Positions 61,986 through 64,000 of a DNA stretch of 64,000 nucleotides are shown piece by piece (within the stretch, counting starts at the first letter, position 1; every line of letters starts with the position of its first letter). Origin of the DNA: Bacteroidota bacterium (GTDB lineage Bacteria > Bacteroidota > Bacteroidia > Bacteroidales > Dysgonomonadaceae); assembly GCA_023424395.1 (NCBI GenBank), contig JAFADY010000037.1, positions 11,404 through 75,403 of the forward strand, read 5' to 3'. The notes below the pieces were generated by a model. It saw only the letters and a program-made list of their open reading frames with translations. It did not search any database and had not been told where the DNA came from. A program made the translations under genes and the position numbers.

Positions 61986-63664
61986 TTCTTTTCTTTATGC
62001 CTTGTAGTTGCCACCGGATTTAGAAATAGTTTCTTCGCCATCCGTTCATCGTGTCCGTAAATATCTTCGCGAAAATTCATTGTTTCGCCCTGCACCCACG
62101 CCGTGAAATACGTAAGCATTACGGGAACCGGTTTTTTCAGTCTTACCGTTTTTTCGTTCCGCATATTCATAACCTCGCAAATGGTGTCTCCGTGCCATTT
62201 CACGGTGTCGTTCAGCAGGTATTCGGCCAACTTGGCGGGTTCTTTCAGGCGCACGCAGCCGTGGCTGTAAGTCCGTTTATCAGTATTGAAAAGCGATTTG
62301 GCGGGCGAATCGTGGAAATAAATATTGTGGCTGTTGGGAAATAAAAACTTCACACCGCCCAACGAATTCGACGGCCCCGGGCGTTGCCGGATGGTGGGAA
62401 CGGCGCCGCCGCTCACAATTTCCATATTGTTGCGTGCGAGATAATTACTGTTGCGTTTCATCGCGGGCAGAATTTCGTTCTTCACAATACTGCGCGGTAT
62501 GTTCCAATACGGACTGAACACAATGGTGTTGAGGTTTCCGGTAAAAATGGTAGTGCTGCTCGCTTCTTTGCCCACCACCACGTCCATATCCCAAGCGGGT
62601 TTTCCTTTTTCGTATACGAAGAGTTTAAATTCAGGGATATTCACCATAATGGAGCGTGCCGTATCGCTTGTTTCGGCGGGAATCCAACGCATACGCTCCA
62701 TATTGATGAGGATTTGCTGCAAACGCTCGTCGATGGAGATGTTCAGGTCATCGATAAACGAGGCCGAAATGCTCTCCTCGGGCTTGTACCCGTATTCCGC
62801 TTTTGCTTTTTGAAGGCTGCGGAAAAACGTGGAATCATATTCGTTGGTAAACGTGCTGTCTGCACCCGCGAGAAAGCCTTCGCGTTTGAGCCGCATTTTC
62901 AGTTGTGCTATTTCGTCGCCTTTGTAGCCTATCGTTGCAATGGGGGTTTTCAACCGGATGGAATCCCAACCGCCCGCGTCGCGGATGTCTTTGTATTTCT
63001 GCAACATTTCCCTGAGCCGTACGTATTGTACGTTTGCGGGCGCGTTTTCGTTGGAGAACCGCCCTTTGCGCGCGATGGCCGAGTCGAGCGTGGCTTCCAA
63101 CGTCATTCGCTTGCGCGGCACATACCATTCGAGTGATTTCATATCAAAATCGAGGTTGTTCTTGTATTCGTGGTCGCCATACAGATAGAGGTATTTTGTC
63201 AGATCGAGCTCCATTTGCCTGTACAGCGAATCTGAAGCGGTTATCCGAAGCGAGTCTTCATCGAACAGCGCGTTTATTTTCCGGCTGAAATCCTTGTTAT
63301 ACACCGTGGAGTCTTTGGAGTAATTATGATAATTCATCAACAGATTCCAAAACGAATTGGTCTGCTCCGCCAACCCGTCGCCCGAAAACCACGCGTACTG
63401 ATAATTTCGGCTATTATAAAAACTGATGATGCGGTTTTTGATGGCATCGCTCAACACACTGTCGGCAGCGAGGTAATTCTTTACCGACGCACTGTCTAAA
63501 AACAAGGTGTTGTAAGAGTTTGTAGTATCAATGGTAACATCTACCTTGGTAATGGGTTTTTCTACCCGTGCGGGTTCCTTGGAGTCTTTTTTGAAAAAAT
63601 TGCAGGAGGGAACGGCAATCAATAAAGCCAACGTAAGCACTGCCGAGAACAAACTTTTTTTCAT
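61982..63664 (-). CDS. L,D-transpeptidase (YcbB-like)
   Basis: 560 residues. Signal peptide/lipoprotein start with Cys21 (VPSC). A large N-terminal scaffold (about 70-250) with a peptidoglycan-binding-like segment (TIGYKGDEIAQLKMRLKREGFL) is followed by a YkuD catalytic domain at about 335-510. The active-site motif HxxxSHGCVRL has Cys470. Forms 3-3 cross-links in peptidoglycan, the YcbB type judged by size. Single gene next to the rRNA operon end. Confidence 0.92.
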   Translation of the reverse strand: MKKSLFSAVLTLALLIAVPSCNFFKKDSKEPARVEKPITKVDVTIDTTNSYNTLFLDSASVKNYLAADSVLSDAIKNRIISFYNSRNYQYAWFSGDGLAEQTNSFWNLLMNYHNYSKDSTVYNKDFSRKINALFDEDSLRITASDSLYRQMELDLTKYLYLYGDHEYKNNLDFDMKSLEWYVPRKRMTLEATLDSAIARKGRFSNENAPANVQYVRLREMLQKYKDIRDAGGWDSIRLKTPIATIGYKGDEIAQLKMRLKREGFLAGADSTFTNEYDSTFFRSLQKAKAEYGYKPEESISASFIDDLNISIDERLQQILINMERMRWIPAETSDTARSIMVNIPEFKLFVYEKGKPAWDMDVVVGKEASSTTIFTGNLNTIVFSPYWNIPRSIVKNEILPAMKRNSNYLARNNMEIVSGGAVPTIRQRPGPSNSLGGVKFLFPNSHNIYFHDSPAKSLFNTDKRTYSHGCVRLKEPAKLAEYLLNDTVKWHGDTICEVMNMRNEKTVRLKKPVPVMLTYFTAWVQGETMNFREDIYGHDERMAKKLFLNPVATTRHKEKK

Positions 63665-63813
63665 TGTTAAGATGGTGTAGTTTTAGTTTATGAATTAACA
63701 ACTTTTCGAGCAGTTTGTTCGTGAGGCTGTAAACAACATTGTGTTTTTTAGTGTTTAAATTGACTCTCAAAGAGTAATCATTGGTCTTTTTAGAGTAAAA
63801 CACAGATATAACC

Positions 63814-63848
63814 AAAAAAGCCCCCGAGATTTCTCTCGAGGGCTTCTG
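63814..63848 (-). terminator. Intrinsic terminator of the rRNA operon
   Basis: Read on the minus strand: AAGCCCTCGAGA-GAAA-TCTCGGGGGCTT followed by TTTTTTGG. It lies about 27 nt after the 5S rRNA end. The rest of the 336-bp gap after the L,D-transpeptidase gene holds only AT-rich sequence and the 5S gene. Confidence 0.88.
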
Positions 63849-63862
63849 TAAAGATTGGCGGT

Positions 63863-63885
63863 TATCCGCCGGTTAGGCGGACAGG
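63863..63885. repeat. GC-rich palindrome at the 3' end of the 5S rRNA
   Basis: TATCCGCCGGTTAGGCGGACAGG. It shares the TATCCGCCGG...GGCGGA pattern with the copy inside the 5S gene (63931-63950). Confidence 0.75.
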
Positions 63886-64000
63886 CTCTACTCTCCCACG
63901 TTGTATGCAGTACCATCGGCGCCATTGGGCTTATCCGCCGGCTGGCGGATCGGAATGGGAAGAGGTGCCATCCCAAACATTATAACCACATAACCACCTG
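63873..64000 (-). rRNA. 5S rRNA (edge of the window, unusual core)
   Basis: The minus strand reads CAGGTGGTTATGTGGT... ACCTCTTCCCATTCCGA ... AAGCCCAATGGCGCCGATGG TACTGCA...GTGGGAGAGTAG. This is the conserved 5S backbone. The 5' AGGTG can pair with CGCCT at the 3' end (63875-63879), so the gene nearly fills this stretch. Between CCATTCCGA and AAGCCC the usual loop of about 11 nt (ACAGAGAAGTT) is missing. An 18-nt palindrome (63933-63950) stands in its place. It may be a damaged copy or a functional 5S with an added hairpin. The 23S and 16S genes should lie beyond 64000. Confidence 0.85.

Noticed and set aside
63767..63976. Minus-strand 69-codon frame at the right end
   Set aside because: It runs through the 5S rRNA and its terminator, so it is not a protein gene.

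Overview
This window comes from the chromosome of a Bacteroidota bacterium, most likely order Bacteroidales and close to the Dysgonomonadaceae (Proteiniphilum, Petrimonas and relatives). Four things point there. Promoters carry the TAnnTTTG -7 element, usually as TATCTTTG. One secreted protein ends in a type IX secretion (T9SS) sorting domain. Several gene orders are familiar from Bacteroidales: dapB-lepB-wbqC, dut-TPR-DUF4292-envC, phoH-purC-ubiE-aroE and nfeD-floA. The lipoproteins and DUF families are also typical. No prophage, CRISPR array or tRNA was seen. Most of the window is core chromosome.

Layout. 1-6400: SDR tail, outer-membrane barrel, ligA, a coiled-coil lipoprotein, a U32 peptidase-family protein and a lipoprotein built from two ecotin domains. 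6400-16600: ribosomal operon rpsF-rpsR-rplI, an epimerase, dapB-lepB-wbqC, gltX, a 7TM-HD phosphohydrolase and a TlpA-like thioredoxin. 16700-21000: guaA, then an accessory operon (DUF2975, a small membrane protein, an XRE regulator, a CPBP protease) behind a perfect 15-bp inverted repeat. 21000-27900: a TPR/PD40 protein, nfeD-floA, a nucleoside phosphorylase and an M16 protease. 27900-29090 is a decayed stretch with a frameshifted lipoprotein gene and remnants. 29090-41720: a nucleoside transporter, the dut operon, an RNA methyltransferase with a long basic tail, a toxin-antitoxin pair whose toxin has a premature stop, a GHL10 hydrolase and an antiporter. 41850-50300: uvrA, a methyltransferase gene with a (GA)15 tract lying between two copies of the uvrA 3' end, a LamG/T9SS protein, a CD225/GYF/DUF2752 cluster and an orphan leader-like element. 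50300-64000: dGTPase, a PurF-like enzyme, phoH, a REP-associated transposase, purC-ubiE-aroE-M24 peptidase, two glycosyltransferases, an L,D-transpeptidase and the edge of an rRNA operon on the minus strand.

The main unusual signals are: (i) the tandem ecotin lipoprotein, with Lys and Arg at the two predicted P1 positions; (ii) a RAYT transposase framed by two nested pairs of perfect 18-bp inverted repeats; (iii) GC-rich palindromes that supply the first or last codons of five proteins; (iv) a palindrome inside the conserved core of the 5S rRNA; (v) a slippage-prone (GA)15 tract inside a methyltransferase inserted at uvrA; and (vi) 7-bp-period degenerate repeats in many intergenic gaps, with a different unit at each site.
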